Source: Gimesia benthica (GTDB lineage Bacteria > Planctomycetota > Planctomycetia > Planctomycetales > Planctomycetaceae). Taken from it: 64,000 nucleotides of DNA. Position numbers and translations under genes: made by a program. How positions within the stretch are numbered: position 1 is the stretch's first letter; each line of letters opens with the position of its first letter. This document shows, piece after piece, positions 36,982-46,892 of this stretch. The notes beneath the pieces are model-generated. The model searched no databases, was not told the DNA's origin, and worked only from the letters and a program-made list of their open reading frames with translations. The stretch lies in contig NZ_CP043930.1 in the NCBI RefSeq assembly GCF_009720525.1, positions 682,001 to 746,000 on the forward strand, given 5' to 3'.

Positions 36982-39003
36982 TCAGGCGTCTTCCAGTAGG
37001 TCCCAGAATTCGCTCTCAGCAGCATCCATCCTGGTGGGCTTGCTGGATTGCGGACGCGGCTTCTTTTGTGCCTGTAAAGCAGAGCCCTTATTTTTCCTCT
37101 GAGAACCTGCCTGTTTTTTACGGGTTTTCTGTGGAGCATCAGGTGAGGTCGGCGTTTGTTTTCCGACGCCAGTACGACGTCCCTTATTCGACCTGCTGGA
37201 TGCTGTTCCTTTCGAATGCTGTTCCGGGGTTGGACAGTCAGACGCCGGTGCCCCCTGCAGGGGGTCACCGCACTGGTTACATAATGCCACTGGTCGCTCT
37301 GAACTGTCCAGTCCACGTGCCACAGGATTCGGTTTAGTGGTAAAAGATTCCCGGGGCGCGGCTTTCTGCTCCTTACGCTCCGCTTTGATGAATTCTGCCT
37401 GATCCAGTATTTCCTGCAGCATCAGAGGATCAGACTGGGAATCTTTCTGTATCCCGTCCGACGAAGTGGCCTCTGTTGTTGCAGGTGCTGTGGATATCAG
37501 GTTCTGCTCCCGAGAAATTTCGATCCGCGCCTCTTTTCCGCTTGTCACATCTTTAGCGGAAACGTGCACACGTGCCTCAGCATCATATTCCATCTGTACT
37601 TCGATCTTGGAATCGACCGGCAGATTCGGAGGCAGTCCTTCAATTTTGCAGTTTCCCAGAATGACAAATGGTTCATCCTGTGAAGCGCCACTTTCGATCA
37701 GCTTTAGATGTACCCGGCGTTGATCAGGGGAGACAGTTCCGTAAGTATGTTTGACCGCTGCCGGCAACTTTGTATTAGCCGGCAAGAGATAATGCGGGAT
37801 CCGCTGTTGCCCCGTCTGGTCACGCACCAGAAAGCCCAGTGACCGCGCGTTGACGCTGTGCTGCTTCATTTTGGACAGTCGACTGGCGGCATCCTTTGTC
37901 AGGATTGATTCCGCGTATTCCCGGTTACTGAGCAACATTCCCGCATAATAAGCTGCACCATGGGCAATCGACTGATCCGGGGGTAATGACAGATTCTGTG
38001 TCGTACCACTGGCCTGTTTCAGAGCATCACGAATCATGGGCATGCGGGAGGATCCCCCCGTAGTCAGCACAACATCCACATGGGCCCACCCCATATTGTT
38101 GTCCTTCAACAGTGCCCGGGTGATTTCAGTAGTGCGATCCACCAGCCCTTTACTCAGTTGCTCAAACTGCGACTGTGTAATTTGATAAGTTTTACGCTGT
38201 GAACCAACCTGGCAGGCCAGGGTGGTTTTGGGCCTGACGGTCAGGCTGCGTTTCGCCTGTTCAACTTCGTTCGCGAGATACTGCAGGCTTTCCGGATCGT
38301 TGCAGGGATTGATGCCGAACTCATTGTAAAACTGCTCAGCCACTGATGCCTGCAGTTTACTGTTCCAGTCAATTCCCCCCAGCTTGAGATCACCGCCACT
38401 GGCAATCACTTCTACTTCATCTTTCTGGTACTTAACCAGTGACAGGTCGAACGTACCGCCCCCCAGGTCGTAAACCAGAATGCGCTGCTCTTCTGCAAGT
38501 TCGGCAAACCACATCCCCTCGGACCCCAGCACGTAACACAGGGCAGCAGCCACCGGTTCATTGATCAGATCGACCTGTGTCAGTCCTGCCTGCTTACCAG
38601 CCGCGATTGTTTCCTGTCGCTGCAAATCGCTGAACTGAGCCGGAACAGTGATGACGGCCGAATCAATCCGTCCGATACGTTCCTCAGCGGAAGCTAATAG
38701 CTTCTTCAGGATGAATGCAGAGATATCCCGGGGAGAAAAGTAGCGTCCGTCAATTTCCCATCGAAAATCCTGCTTACCCAGAAAGCGTTTCGCATGCTGA
38801 ACCACATTCTGCGGATTAACGATGGCGTGCCTGAGCGCTTCAGTGCCAACAATCACTTCAGCGCCGTCAAACATAGCCACGGAGGGAGTAGATAGTTCAC
38901 CTTCCAGATTGGGAATGGTGACCGGCTCTCCATGTTCATTCAGATGAGCGATGCAAGAATAGGTAGTTCCCAAATCAATGCCGACAGCCTGTAACTTCTG
39001 CAT
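36982..39003 (-). CDS. Hsp70-family chaperone with long basic C-terminal tail
   Basis: This 673-residue DnaK paralogue has its nucleotide-binding domain at about 5-375: GIDLGTTYSC, VYDLGGGTFDLSL, TGGSSRMPM. A substrate-binding beta domain follows at about 390-510 (VPAQ-type core, ENDPFVILGNCKIEGLPP-like region). The usual alpha lid is replaced by about 150 residues that include one CNQCGDPL (a single CxxC), a stretch rich in Lys, Arg, Gln, Ser and Pro, and an acidic end EFWDLLEDA rather than EEVD-like. No dnaJ or grpE is near. It is probably a specialised Hsp70 rather than the housekeeping DnaK. The tail may bind nucleic acid or a partner, which is inference. Confidence 0.85.
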   Translation of the reverse strand: MQKLQAVGIDLGTTYSCIAHLNEHGEPVTIPNLEGELSTPSVAMFDGAEVIVGTEALRHAIVNPQNVVQHAKRFLGKQDFRWEIDGRYFSPRDISAFILKKLLASAEERIGRIDSAVITVPAQFSDLQRQETIAAGKQAGLTQVDLINEPVAAALCYVLGSEGMWFAELAEEQRILVYDLGGGTFDLSLVKYQKDEVEVIASGGDLKLGGIDWNSKLQASVAEQFYNEFGINPCNDPESLQYLANEVEQAKRSLTVRPKTTLACQVGSQRKTYQITQSQFEQLSKGLVDRTTEITRALLKDNNMGWAHVDVVLTTGGSSRMPMIRDALKQASGTTQNLSLPPDQSIAHGAAYYAGMLLSNREYAESILTKDAASRLSKMKQHSVNARSLGFLVRDQTGQQRIPHYLLPANTKLPAAVKHTYGTVSPDQRRVHLKLIESGASQDEPFVILGNCKIEGLPPNLPVDSKIEVQMEYDAEARVHVSAKDVTSGKEARIEISREQNLISTAPATTEATSSDGIQKDSQSDPLMLQEILDQAEFIKAERKEQKAAPRESFTTKPNPVARGLDSSERPVALCNQCGDPLQGAPASDCPTPEQHSKGTASSRSNKGRRTGVGKQTPTSPDAPQKTRKKQAGSQRKNKGSALQAQKKPRPQSSKPTRMDAAESEFWDLLEDA

Positions 39004-39163
39004 AGCGCCTTAACTCTCTTCAGATAAGTATTTTCGCATATCTCCCGCACAAATGGGCAGGCATAGACTCCTTTGATATGGTATCATGGAAACAAGTCAC
39101 ACTCCAGCACCTGATTTCCGTTTTCCTGCATTGGAAGACAGTCCTAATAGAAAGTTCTGAAAA

Positions 39164-40387
39164 GTGCGTCAGTCCGCCCCCCGGAATCTCCCGTTCATCA
39201 ATGCCAGCCTGTTTTCGATGTGCCTGACAATGTTTATTACGCAATCGGAATTGATTGCCCAACTGACAACAGGATCCCCCGTCATTCTCAACCGGGATCA
39301 ACCACTTTACCTGGTAGAACGCAATTTCAGGCATGCCCTGACTCAGCCGATCTCTGCCTCCTGGTCAAATGTGGGAATTCGAACGGTTCTGGAAAGGATT
39401 GAAAAAACACAACAGATTTCCCTGATCCTCGACCGCCGCATCGATCCATCCACGACTCTCAAAATTGATCTTCAGAACCAGAGCGTGGAAGCGGGGTTGG
39501 ATGAGATTGCCTCGGCACTCCACGCTAGAGCAATCGTTGTCGGAAGTAACATCTACCTGGGACCTGATCAGGCCATGGGGACGCTCAAAACCCTGCTGGC
39601 ACAGAAGCAGCAGGAATTGCTCGCTCTGTCAGACAATCAACCTGGTATGAAAACGAGAGCAACTCAGCTTTCCAGGAATAAGTCATTTTACTATCAGGAT
39701 CTCGATACGCCGGCTGAATTACTCAATCAGATAGCAGACTCCTATCAGATTACCATCAGCAACCCAGAGCGAATTCCCCATGATTTATGGTCACATGGCG
39801 CCCTTATGGCAGTGAATGCCGATGAAGCACTGCTCCTGGTGTTAAATCAACTGGATCTGACCTTCCTTTGGGAAAAGCAGGGAACCGCGATCCGGCTTTT
39901 GCCTGTTCCGGATCATGTGACTGTTCAAAAAACATACTCACCCCGAGGACGTTCACTGAATGAAACCATTGAACATCTCAAAGAGTTGTTCCCTACAGCG
40001 ATGATCACCAGGGAAGGCAGGATGCTGCTGGTTGATGCTTCTGCTGACCTTCAGGAAAAAGTTGAAGCAGAACTGAATCCCTCAAAGCGCCCTGTTCGTA
40101 AGATGGGAACTCCTCAAATTGACGTACTTCCCATTCAACGCCGTAAGTTCACGCTTCGGGCTCAGAAAGTCCCGGTACTGGCCGTCATGCAGAAACTGGA
40201 GCAGTCCGGAATTGAATTTGAGTATCAGCCTCAGCAGTTAAAACAGGCTGGCGTCGATCTCAATCAGAGAATCGATATTTCGGTCCAGAACGCGGATGCG
40301 AATGAGTTTTTTGATGTCCTGTTCGGCCCTCTCAATCTGTCTTATCAAATTGAGGGGATCAAGGTGACTTTGACACCTAATAATTAG
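39164..40387 (+). CDS. Exported protein of repeated secretin-N-terminus-like domains
   Basis: This protein has 407 residues from GTG 39164; ATG 39218 is an alternative that shortens the signal region. After a hydrophobic signal (about 10-32) it contains about four copies of a small alpha/beta unit like the STN domain of secretins and TonB receptors: about 44-125 (VLERIEKTQQISLILD), about 165-255 (LLNQIADSYQITISNP), about 256-300 (TIEHLKELFPTAMI) and about 323-407 (VMQKLEQSGIEFEYQ). There is no secretin pore domain. It may serve as a periplasmic adaptor or gating piece for an envelope machine, which is inference from fold alone. It is divergent from the Hsp70 gene. Confidence 0.6.
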   Translation: MRQSAPRNLPFINASLFSMCLTMFITQSELIAQLTTGSPVILNRDQPLYLVERNFRHALTQPISASWSNVGIRTVLERIEKTQQISLILDRRIDPSTTLKIDLQNQSVEAGLDEIASALHARAIVVGSNIYLGPDQAMGTLKTLLAQKQQELLALSDNQPGMKTRATQLSRNKSFYYQDLDTPAELLNQIADSYQITISNPERIPHDLWSHGALMAVNADEALLLVLNQLDLTFLWEKQGTAIRLLPVPDHVTVQKTYSPRGRSLNETIEHLKELFPTAMITREGRMLLVDASADLQEKVEAELNPSKRPVRKMGTPQIDVLPIQRRKFTLRAQKVPVLAVMQKLEQSGIEFEYQPQQLKQAGVDLNQRIDISVQNADANEFFDVLFGPLNLSYQIEGIKVTLTPNN

Positions 40388-40891
40388 AGACATTAACTTA
40401 AGAGCAGCCTTCTCCTAAGGACATTTGACATTCCCAACTTTCCCGGAACTTTCTCCATTGGCGCTAGGGTGATACTTTGAATTAACGCCTCAAATCGGGT
40501 AACATCCCGAATTAGTGAGTGAAAACAAGTCTTTGTGAGTCTTTTAACGAGATCACCCACACTGTACAGAGGCTATCTTCCGCCCGCTCAGGAAACGGAA
40601 TTGTTAATCGCAACCTATTTCAGATTAACACTTTACCACACAAGCCTTCTGACATTCGCCTGAATAACTGTGGGAAGCGTTCGTAAACGCCTTAATTGAT
40701 TTGTAAGGAATCGATCATTCTGACACTCGCGGAATTTTCCTGAAATTCAACACGACACTGCCGGTCTGTTTCCGACCGTAGCTATCAGAATGATCAATTC
40801 ATGCGTGTTTAAAGTATCCGTCAGAGATACCCCAGTTCCGGTGAGGAAAGGGTATTTCAATGAATAGACTACAGCAGAGTGAGGAGAAAAC
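40388..40891. other. 504-base spacer and leader of the PPi-PFK operon
   Basis: No gene is visible. The stretch holds the inverted repeat TCGGG/CCCGA near 40496-40511 and, closer to the gene, a branched-structure candidate (40708-40800). Two further alternative pairings follow: GTATC/GATAC (40814-40818 with 40826-40830) and ATACCC/GGGTAT (40827-40832 with 40850-40855), which share bases and so exclude one another. The SD AGGAG lies just before the GTG start at 40892. No convincing promoter could be chosen. Confidence 0.4.
40708..40800 (+). promoter_or_regulatory. Candidate structured RNA element, three-way branch, before PPi-PFK
   Basis: An outer stem joins GAATCGATCATTCTGA (40708-40723) to TCAGAATGATCAATTC (40785-40800): 15 of 16 pairs, including 11 in a row. 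The 61 bases between contain two own hairpins, GAATTT/AAATTC and CGGTC/GACCG (near 40762-40778). This matches no riboswitch class I recognise. It lies 92 bases before the start codon. Confidence 0.45.
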
Positions 40892-42178
40892 GTGGCAAGT
40901 CCCAAGAATATGATCGTGGCCCAGTCTGGTGGTCCTTCACCGGTCATCAACAACAGCCTGAGAGGTTTAGTCGAAACTGCGAGAGATCTTCCCGAAATCG
41001 GCACAATCTACGCTGGCTGGCATGGCATCGAAGGTGTGCTCAAAGAAGAACTGCTGAATCTGAGCAGCCAGTCTCCTGAAGAAATCGCTCTGCTGCGGGT
41101 CACGCCTGCCGCCGGTTCCGTGGGAACCTGCCGTTACAAGCTGAAAGATCATCAGAATGAAGACTTCGATCGGATCGTTGAAGTTTTCAAGGCTCACAAC
41201 ATCGGCTATTTCTGCTACATCGGCGGAAATGACTCCATGGACACCGCCAATAAAGTCGCTCAGATGGCAACAGAGCGGGGCGTGGACGTGGTTGGCATCG
41301 GAGTTCCCAAAACCATTGATAACGATGTGGGAGACAGCGAATTTAAACTGATCGACCACACTCCCGGGTACGGTAGTACCGCCCGCTACTGGATGAGCAT
41401 GGTCCAGATGGCCAATGAAGAAAACCGGGGCAGTTGTCCTGCCGACCCTGTGCTGGTACTCCAGGCCATGGGACGTAAAATCGGCTTTATCCCGGCTGCT
41501 GCCCGACTGGCAGACCCTCAGCGCAAGATCCCGATGCAGATTTATCTTGCAGAAAATCCGATCAGCATCGAACAGATCCATGCACAGGTCAACGACCAGC
41601 TGCGCAAAGACGGCCGTCTGATCGTAGTTGTCAGTGAAGGGCTCTCCCTGGGCGATATCGGGGAAACGAAAGACTCCTTCGGACACACCCAGTTCAGCTC
41701 CAGCCAGCTGACGGTAGCCCAGTTGCTGGTCAATGAATTAAATGAGCGGGGACTGGCTGTGAAAGGCGCTGCCCGGGCCAACGTTCCGGGAACTGACCAG
41801 CGTCATAACATCGCTTACGCTTCTACCGTTGACCTGGATGAAGCGTACGGTGCAGGTCAGAAAGCAGCCCTGCTGGCCGCCGCTGGAGAATCAGGTTACA
41901 TGTCAACCATTCTCCGTGCTGAAGGCCCGGGATACAATGTCCGTTACGACAAGGTACCACTGCCCGAAGTCGCGAACAGCGAACGTACCTTCCCTAAAAA
42001 CTGGATTACAGCCGACGGGATGGACGTGACTGACGATTTCGTCAAATACTGTAAGCCTCTGGTCGGCAACGACTGGCCCAGCATCCCCATGATCAATGGG
42101 CGGATGAGACTGGCTCAACTGCAGCCGCTGTTCTCGGACCAGAAACTGCCTAAGTACGTTCCCCAGGCAGACAGATAA
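40892..42178 (+). CDS. pfp: Phosphofructokinase, pyrophosphate-dependent type
   Basis: This 428-residue enzyme interconverts fructose 6-phosphate and fructose 1,6-bisphosphate. The phosphoryl-donor site reads GGNDS (111-115) with Asp114 where ATP enzymes have glycine, and PKTIDND (139-145) has Lys140 where ATP enzymes have glycine. Both changes are hallmarks of PPi-dependent phosphofructokinases. MIVAQSGGPSPVINNS is the usual N-terminal loop, and TPGYGSTARYW supplies substrate contacts. The start is GTG with a good AGGAG SD (SD 40881-40885). Together with the HAD gene and gnd it forms a carbon-metabolism operon. A reversible PPi enzyme would work in glycolysis and gluconeogenesis. Confidence 0.9.
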   Translation: MASPKNMIVAQSGGPSPVINNSLRGLVETARDLPEIGTIYAGWHGIEGVLKEELLNLSSQSPEEIALLRVTPAAGSVGTCRYKLKDHQNEDFDRIVEVFKAHNIGYFCYIGGNDSMDTANKVAQMATERGVDVVGIGVPKTIDNDVGDSEFKLIDHTPGYGSTARYWMSMVQMANEENRGSCPADPVLVLQAMGRKIGFIPAAARLADPQRKIPMQIYLAENPISIEQIHAQVNDQLRKDGRLIVVVSEGLSLGDIGETKDSFGHTQFSSSQLTVAQLLVNELNERGLAVKGAARANVPGTDQRHNIAYASTVDLDEAYGAGQKAALLAAAGESGYMSTILRAEGPGYNVRYDKVPLPEVANSERTFPKNWITADGMDVTDDFVKYCKPLVGNDWPSIPMINGRMRLAQLQPLFSDQKLPKYVPQADR

Positions 42179-42221
42179 ACCTCTACATACACAAGCTATT
42201 TAATACATACGGGAGACAATT

Positions 42222-43106
42222 GTGTCGGATAATCCTCTGGATACCAAGTTTGAGAAGAAGAGTGAGTTTCTGATCGGCATCGACTCAGACGGGTGTGCCT
42301 TCGATTCCATGGAAATAAAACACAAAGAGTGTTTCATTCCTAACTTTATCAACTATTTTGGCCTGCAACCCATTTCCAAGTATGCTCGTGAAGCGGCTGA
42401 GTTCACGAACCTCTACTCCAAATGGCGTGGGGCCAACCGTTTCATTTCCTACACTCTGGCTCTTGACCTGCTGGAAGAGCGCCCGGAAGTCATTTCCCGG
42501 AACGTCACGATTCCGCGTCTCCAGGGTGTGAGAGACTGGATCGAACGGGAAACCAAACTCGGTAATCCCACTCTGGCTGCCGAAGTTGAGAAAACCAAAG
42601 ATGCTGACCTGGAACTGGCTCTGAAATGGTCACTTGCAGTCAACGAGATGATCGCCGATATGGTGCACGATGTGCCCCCTTATCCAAATGTTCGCGAAAG
42701 CCTCATCAAACTGGATCCGGTCGCTGACATGATTGTCTGCTCTGCGACTCCCAACGAAGCACTCAATAAAGAGTGGGAAGAACACGACATCGCACAATAC
42801 GTTGATGCGATTTGCGGCCAGGAGGCAGGCAGCAAAAAAGAAACACTGGGTCAGGCAAAGAACTTTGGATACGAAGAAAATAAAGTCCTGATGATCGGCG
42901 ATGCTCCCGGCGACATGAAAGCCGCGGAAGCTGTAGGAGCACTTTTCTACCCGATCAACCCTGGCGCAGAAGAAGCCAGTTGGGAACGTTTCATCGGCGA
43001 AGCCTGCGACAAATTCCTGAACGGTGAATTTGCAGGAGAATATCAGGCGAAACTGATTGCTGAATTCGACAGTTACCTGCCGGAACTCCCTCCCTGGAAG
43101 AAGTAA
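42222..43106 (+). CDS. HAD-superfamily phosphatase between PPi-PFK and Gnd
   Basis: This protein has 294 residues from GTG 42222, which has GGGAG 6-10 bases upstream. Motif I is IGIDSDGCAFDSM (Asp21, Asp23), motif II is VCSATPNEAL, the lysine lies in GSKKETLGQA, and motif IV is KVLMIGDAPGDMKAA. A large helical cap (about 35-150) separates motifs I and II, larger than in most subfamily I enzymes. Its place in the operon points to a sugar phosphate substrate, such as an intermediate of glycolysis or the pentose phosphate route, but this is context only. It is not the same type as the HAD protein at 28531. Confidence 0.75.
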   Translation: MSDNPLDTKFEKKSEFLIGIDSDGCAFDSMEIKHKECFIPNFINYFGLQPISKYAREAAEFTNLYSKWRGANRFISYTLALDLLEERPEVISRNVTIPRLQGVRDWIERETKLGNPTLAAEVEKTKDADLELALKWSLAVNEMIADMVHDVPPYPNVRESLIKLDPVADMIVCSATPNEALNKEWEEHDIAQYVDAICGQEAGSKKETLGQAKNFGYEENKVLMIGDAPGDMKAAEAVGALFYPINPGAEEASWERFIGEACDKFLNGEFAGEYQAKLIAEFDSYLPELPPWKK

Positions 43107-43192
43107 ACCAGAGACGATCCTGAGCTCAGGAATGACATAACAGTCACAGTATCATTTAATCACAGAACATCATAAGCGAAGAAGAAATTTCC

Positions 43193-44629
<1,437 letters not shown>

Positions 44630-44690
44630 GCCCCTCAGCGGGTCTCTTCGAATCACCTGGCTGGTTCCACTGTAGCCAGACTATCCATTT

Positions 44691-44733
44691 GCCCGTTAAT
44701 AAAGCCATAATAACACTTTATTAACGGGCATTT
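44691..44733 (+). terminator. Rho-independent terminator after gnd
   Basis: A perfect 14-bp stem, GCCCGTTAATAAAG (44691-44704) with CTTTATTAACGGGC (44716-44729), has an 11-base loop and is followed by ATTTT. It ends the PPi-PFK/HAD/Gnd unit and lies 29 bases before the MBL gene. Confidence 0.8.
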
Positions 44734-44761
44734 TCATGATGAGTGGTGAGGGAGTAAGACA

Positions 44762-45496
44762 ATGCGTATCGTGTTGCTGGGAACAGGCGGATACCACCCG
44801 AATGATCGTCGACATACCGCCTGTCTGATGCTGCCGGAGTCCGGGATCATCTTTGATGCAGGAACCAGTTTCTTTCGCGTTCCCCAGTACATGCAAACCC
44901 GCGACCTGCAGATCTTTCTGACACACGCGCACCTGGACCATATTGTCGGACTCTCATTCTTTCTGGTTCCCATGCTGACCGGACAGGTTGATTCTGTCAA
45001 AGTCTATGGCGAAGCTTCCAAGCTGGATGCCATTCAGACTCACTTGTTCAGCGAAGAAATTTTCCCGCTGCTTCCCGATTACGAATTCATCACCCTACCT
45101 GAACAGGTCTCGGTTCCGGAGCAGGGCACTCTCCGTCACATCGACCTGGAACATCCAGGAGGGTCCGTCGGCTATCGAATCGACTGGCCCGGTCATTCTC
45201 TGGCTTACGTTACAGACACATCCCATCCTGATCAGCATCTTGAATTTGTCAAAGGTGTCGACCTGCTCATCCATGAATGTTATTTTCCAGACGAGCAGGC
45301 TGAATGGGCTGATAAAACCGGACACAGCCACACAACCCCTGTTGCACAACTGGCACGAGATGCCGGCGTTGGAAAGCTGGTACTGACACATATTGATCCT
45401 CAGCAGACCGGCGATGATCCGGTAGGAATTGAAGTTGCCCAGAAGATCTTTCCGAATACAATACTCGGTGAAGATCTGATGGAAATTGATTTTTAA
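44762..45496 (+). CDS. Metallo-beta-lactamase-fold hydrolase
   Basis: This protein has 244 residues. The metal site is THAHLDHIVG (His55, His57, Asp59, His60); further ligands are in the HIDLEH stretch, AYVTDTSHPD, IHECYF and HSHTTP, then LTHIDP near the end. The pattern resembles the RNase Z/PhnP phosphodiesterase group more than glyoxalase II or beta-lactamases. The RNase Z exosite is not evident, so I would not call it tRNase Z. Likely a phosphodiesterase, substrate unknown. It sits right after the gnd terminator and 55 bases before the methyltransferase. Confidence 0.8.
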   Translation: MRIVLLGTGGYHPNDRRHTACLMLPESGIIFDAGTSFFRVPQYMQTRDLQIFLTHAHLDHIVGLSFFLVPMLTGQVDSVKVYGEASKLDAIQTHLFSEEIFPLLPDYEFITLPEQVSVPEQGTLRHIDLEHPGGSVGYRIDWPGHSLAYVTDTSHPDQHLEFVKGVDLLIHECYFPDEQAEWADKTGHSHTTPVAQLARDAGVGKLVLTHIDPQQTGDDPVGIEVAQKIFPNTILGEDLMEIDF

Positions 45497-45551
45497 GCCA
45501 CGTCTCACACATACATGTTTCAACAAGCCAACTAAGAAGCACCTGAATTCC

Positions 45552-46553
45552 ATGAAGAAAGAAACATCCCCGCAATCATTTCTTTCTCAGGAACTCCTCG
45601 AAATCTTACGGGATCCAACAGACGGCTCTCCTCTGGTTCTGGATGAATCACAAGCGAACCTCAATTCGCCAACCACAGAAAAAACGTATCCGGTTATAAA
45701 TGGGATTCCTCGCTTTGTAGAGCAGGAGCATCTCTCCAGCTTCGGTCTGCAGTGGAACAAATATGAAGTCGCTCATGATGATGAAGACCAGGCGACATTT
45801 ACAGCCAAAACCGGAATGGAGCTCAGCGACTTAAACGGTCTTCGCATCCTGGATGCAGGTTGCGGCGGAGGCCGTTACAGCAAGGTCGCTGCCGAGGCAG
45901 GGGGGATTGTCTTTGGTGCAGACCACACAACTGCAGTCGAAAAAGCGAATAAACTCTGCAGCCACCTCGATCAGGTACACCTGGTTCAAGCTGACTTGAA
46001 GCACCTCCCCTTTGAACCGGAGTCATTTGATTTCGTTTTTTCAATCGGCGTGATGCACCATGATAAAGATACCCGGGCCGTATTCGACGCAGTAGCCCGG
46101 ATGGTCAAGCCGGGAGGTAAGTACTCCGTCTGGCTCTATCGGAAAAATCAATGGTGGCAGGAAGGCATCAATTCCGGGCTGCGAAAAATCACTACGCGCA
46201 TGTCCCCGGAAAAACTGGAGCCCTGGTGCCGCCTGGGAGCATGGCTGGGTGGGATTCCTGTGATCAATAAAACCTTGAACAAGGTCGTGAATTTCAGCAA
46301 CCACCCCAACTGGGAAAACCGGGTCTGCGATACCTTTGACTGGTTCGCGCCTGCTTACCAGTACCATCACACTGTAGACGAATTACAAGGCTGGTTTAAA
46401 GAAGCTGGTTTTGAACAGCTCAAAATACTCCCTCCGGAAAAAACAGGGAGTTTCTACCGCTGGTGCTATGATCACAATTTACTGATCGGCAGTGGCGTGA
46501 ATGTCCAGGGAACAAAATCAGGAGAAAATCAGGCAGACAACAAGCCGTCTTGA
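45552..46553 (+). CDS. SAM-dependent methyltransferase with Trm112-like N-terminus
   Basis: The ATG at 45552 is chosen because the 22 codons upstream in frame overlap the MBL gene and are not conserved-looking. The protein has 333 residues. Residues about 12-55 resemble a Trm112/UPF0434 domain without its cysteines (LLEILRDPTDGSPLVL, then YPVINGIPRFV). The class I methyltransferase domain follows: ILDAGCGGGRYSK (motif I), GADHTTAVEKA, ADLKHLPFEPESFDFVFSIGVMHH (motif IV) and LVKPGGKYSVWLY-like segment. C-terminal residues from about 195 are helical and may bind substrate. Target unknown; relatives methylate small molecules, lipids or sugars. Confidence 0.78.
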   Translation: MKKETSPQSFLSQELLEILRDPTDGSPLVLDESQANLNSPTTEKTYPVINGIPRFVEQEHLSSFGLQWNKYEVAHDDEDQATFTAKTGMELSDLNGLRILDAGCGGGRYSKVAAEAGGIVFGADHTTAVEKANKLCSHLDQVHLVQADLKHLPFEPESFDFVFSIGVMHHDKDTRAVFDAVARMVKPGGKYSVWLYRKNQWWQEGINSGLRKITTRMSPEKLEPWCRLGAWLGGIPVINKTLNKVVNFSNHPNWENRVCDTFDWFAPAYQYHHTVDELQGWFKEAGFEQLKILPPEKTGSFYRWCYDHNLLIGSGVNVQGTKSGENQADNKPS

Positions 46554-46892
46554 TTTTTCCGATCAGTACAGAATACGTGCCTTCCCTGACTGGAGTATTC
46601 AATACAGCATTCAAACTCGATTCGCTTCAATTGTGACAGTCTGAAACTATCAGATTTGATCTCCCGTGCTCCCTGCAGAAAGGGTAGATCAGCCTTGACA
46701 ATCCGTTTCAAAAAAGTGATAGAGGAGTGAGCCTTTAGTTGCTATATACATCATTTTATCCTGTTGCTCAGCTCAATGTATGCCGTTCTTTGAAGTTGCA
46801 GATACAGAGTCAGGCCCAGCAGGTAAAATCCAGATAATTCAATATCCCCCACCAGTTGTACTGGTTTGGAATTAAGCGCCACAGGGAGAGTC
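46554..46892. other. 339-base spacer before fpr
   Basis: No firm gene. A minus-strand frame at 46529-46711 (60 codons from ATG) is open but has no recognisable family and overlaps the end of the methyltransferase. TTGACA at 46695-46700 has a poor -10 (TGATAG, 46717-46722) and could be a weak promoter for fpr. No terminator is evident after the methyltransferase. Confidence 0.3.

Noticed and set aside
46529..46711. 60-codon minus-strand frame between the methyltransferase and fpr
   Set aside because: Overlaps the end of the methyltransferase, has no recognised domain and no clear SD; mentioned only within the spacer entry.
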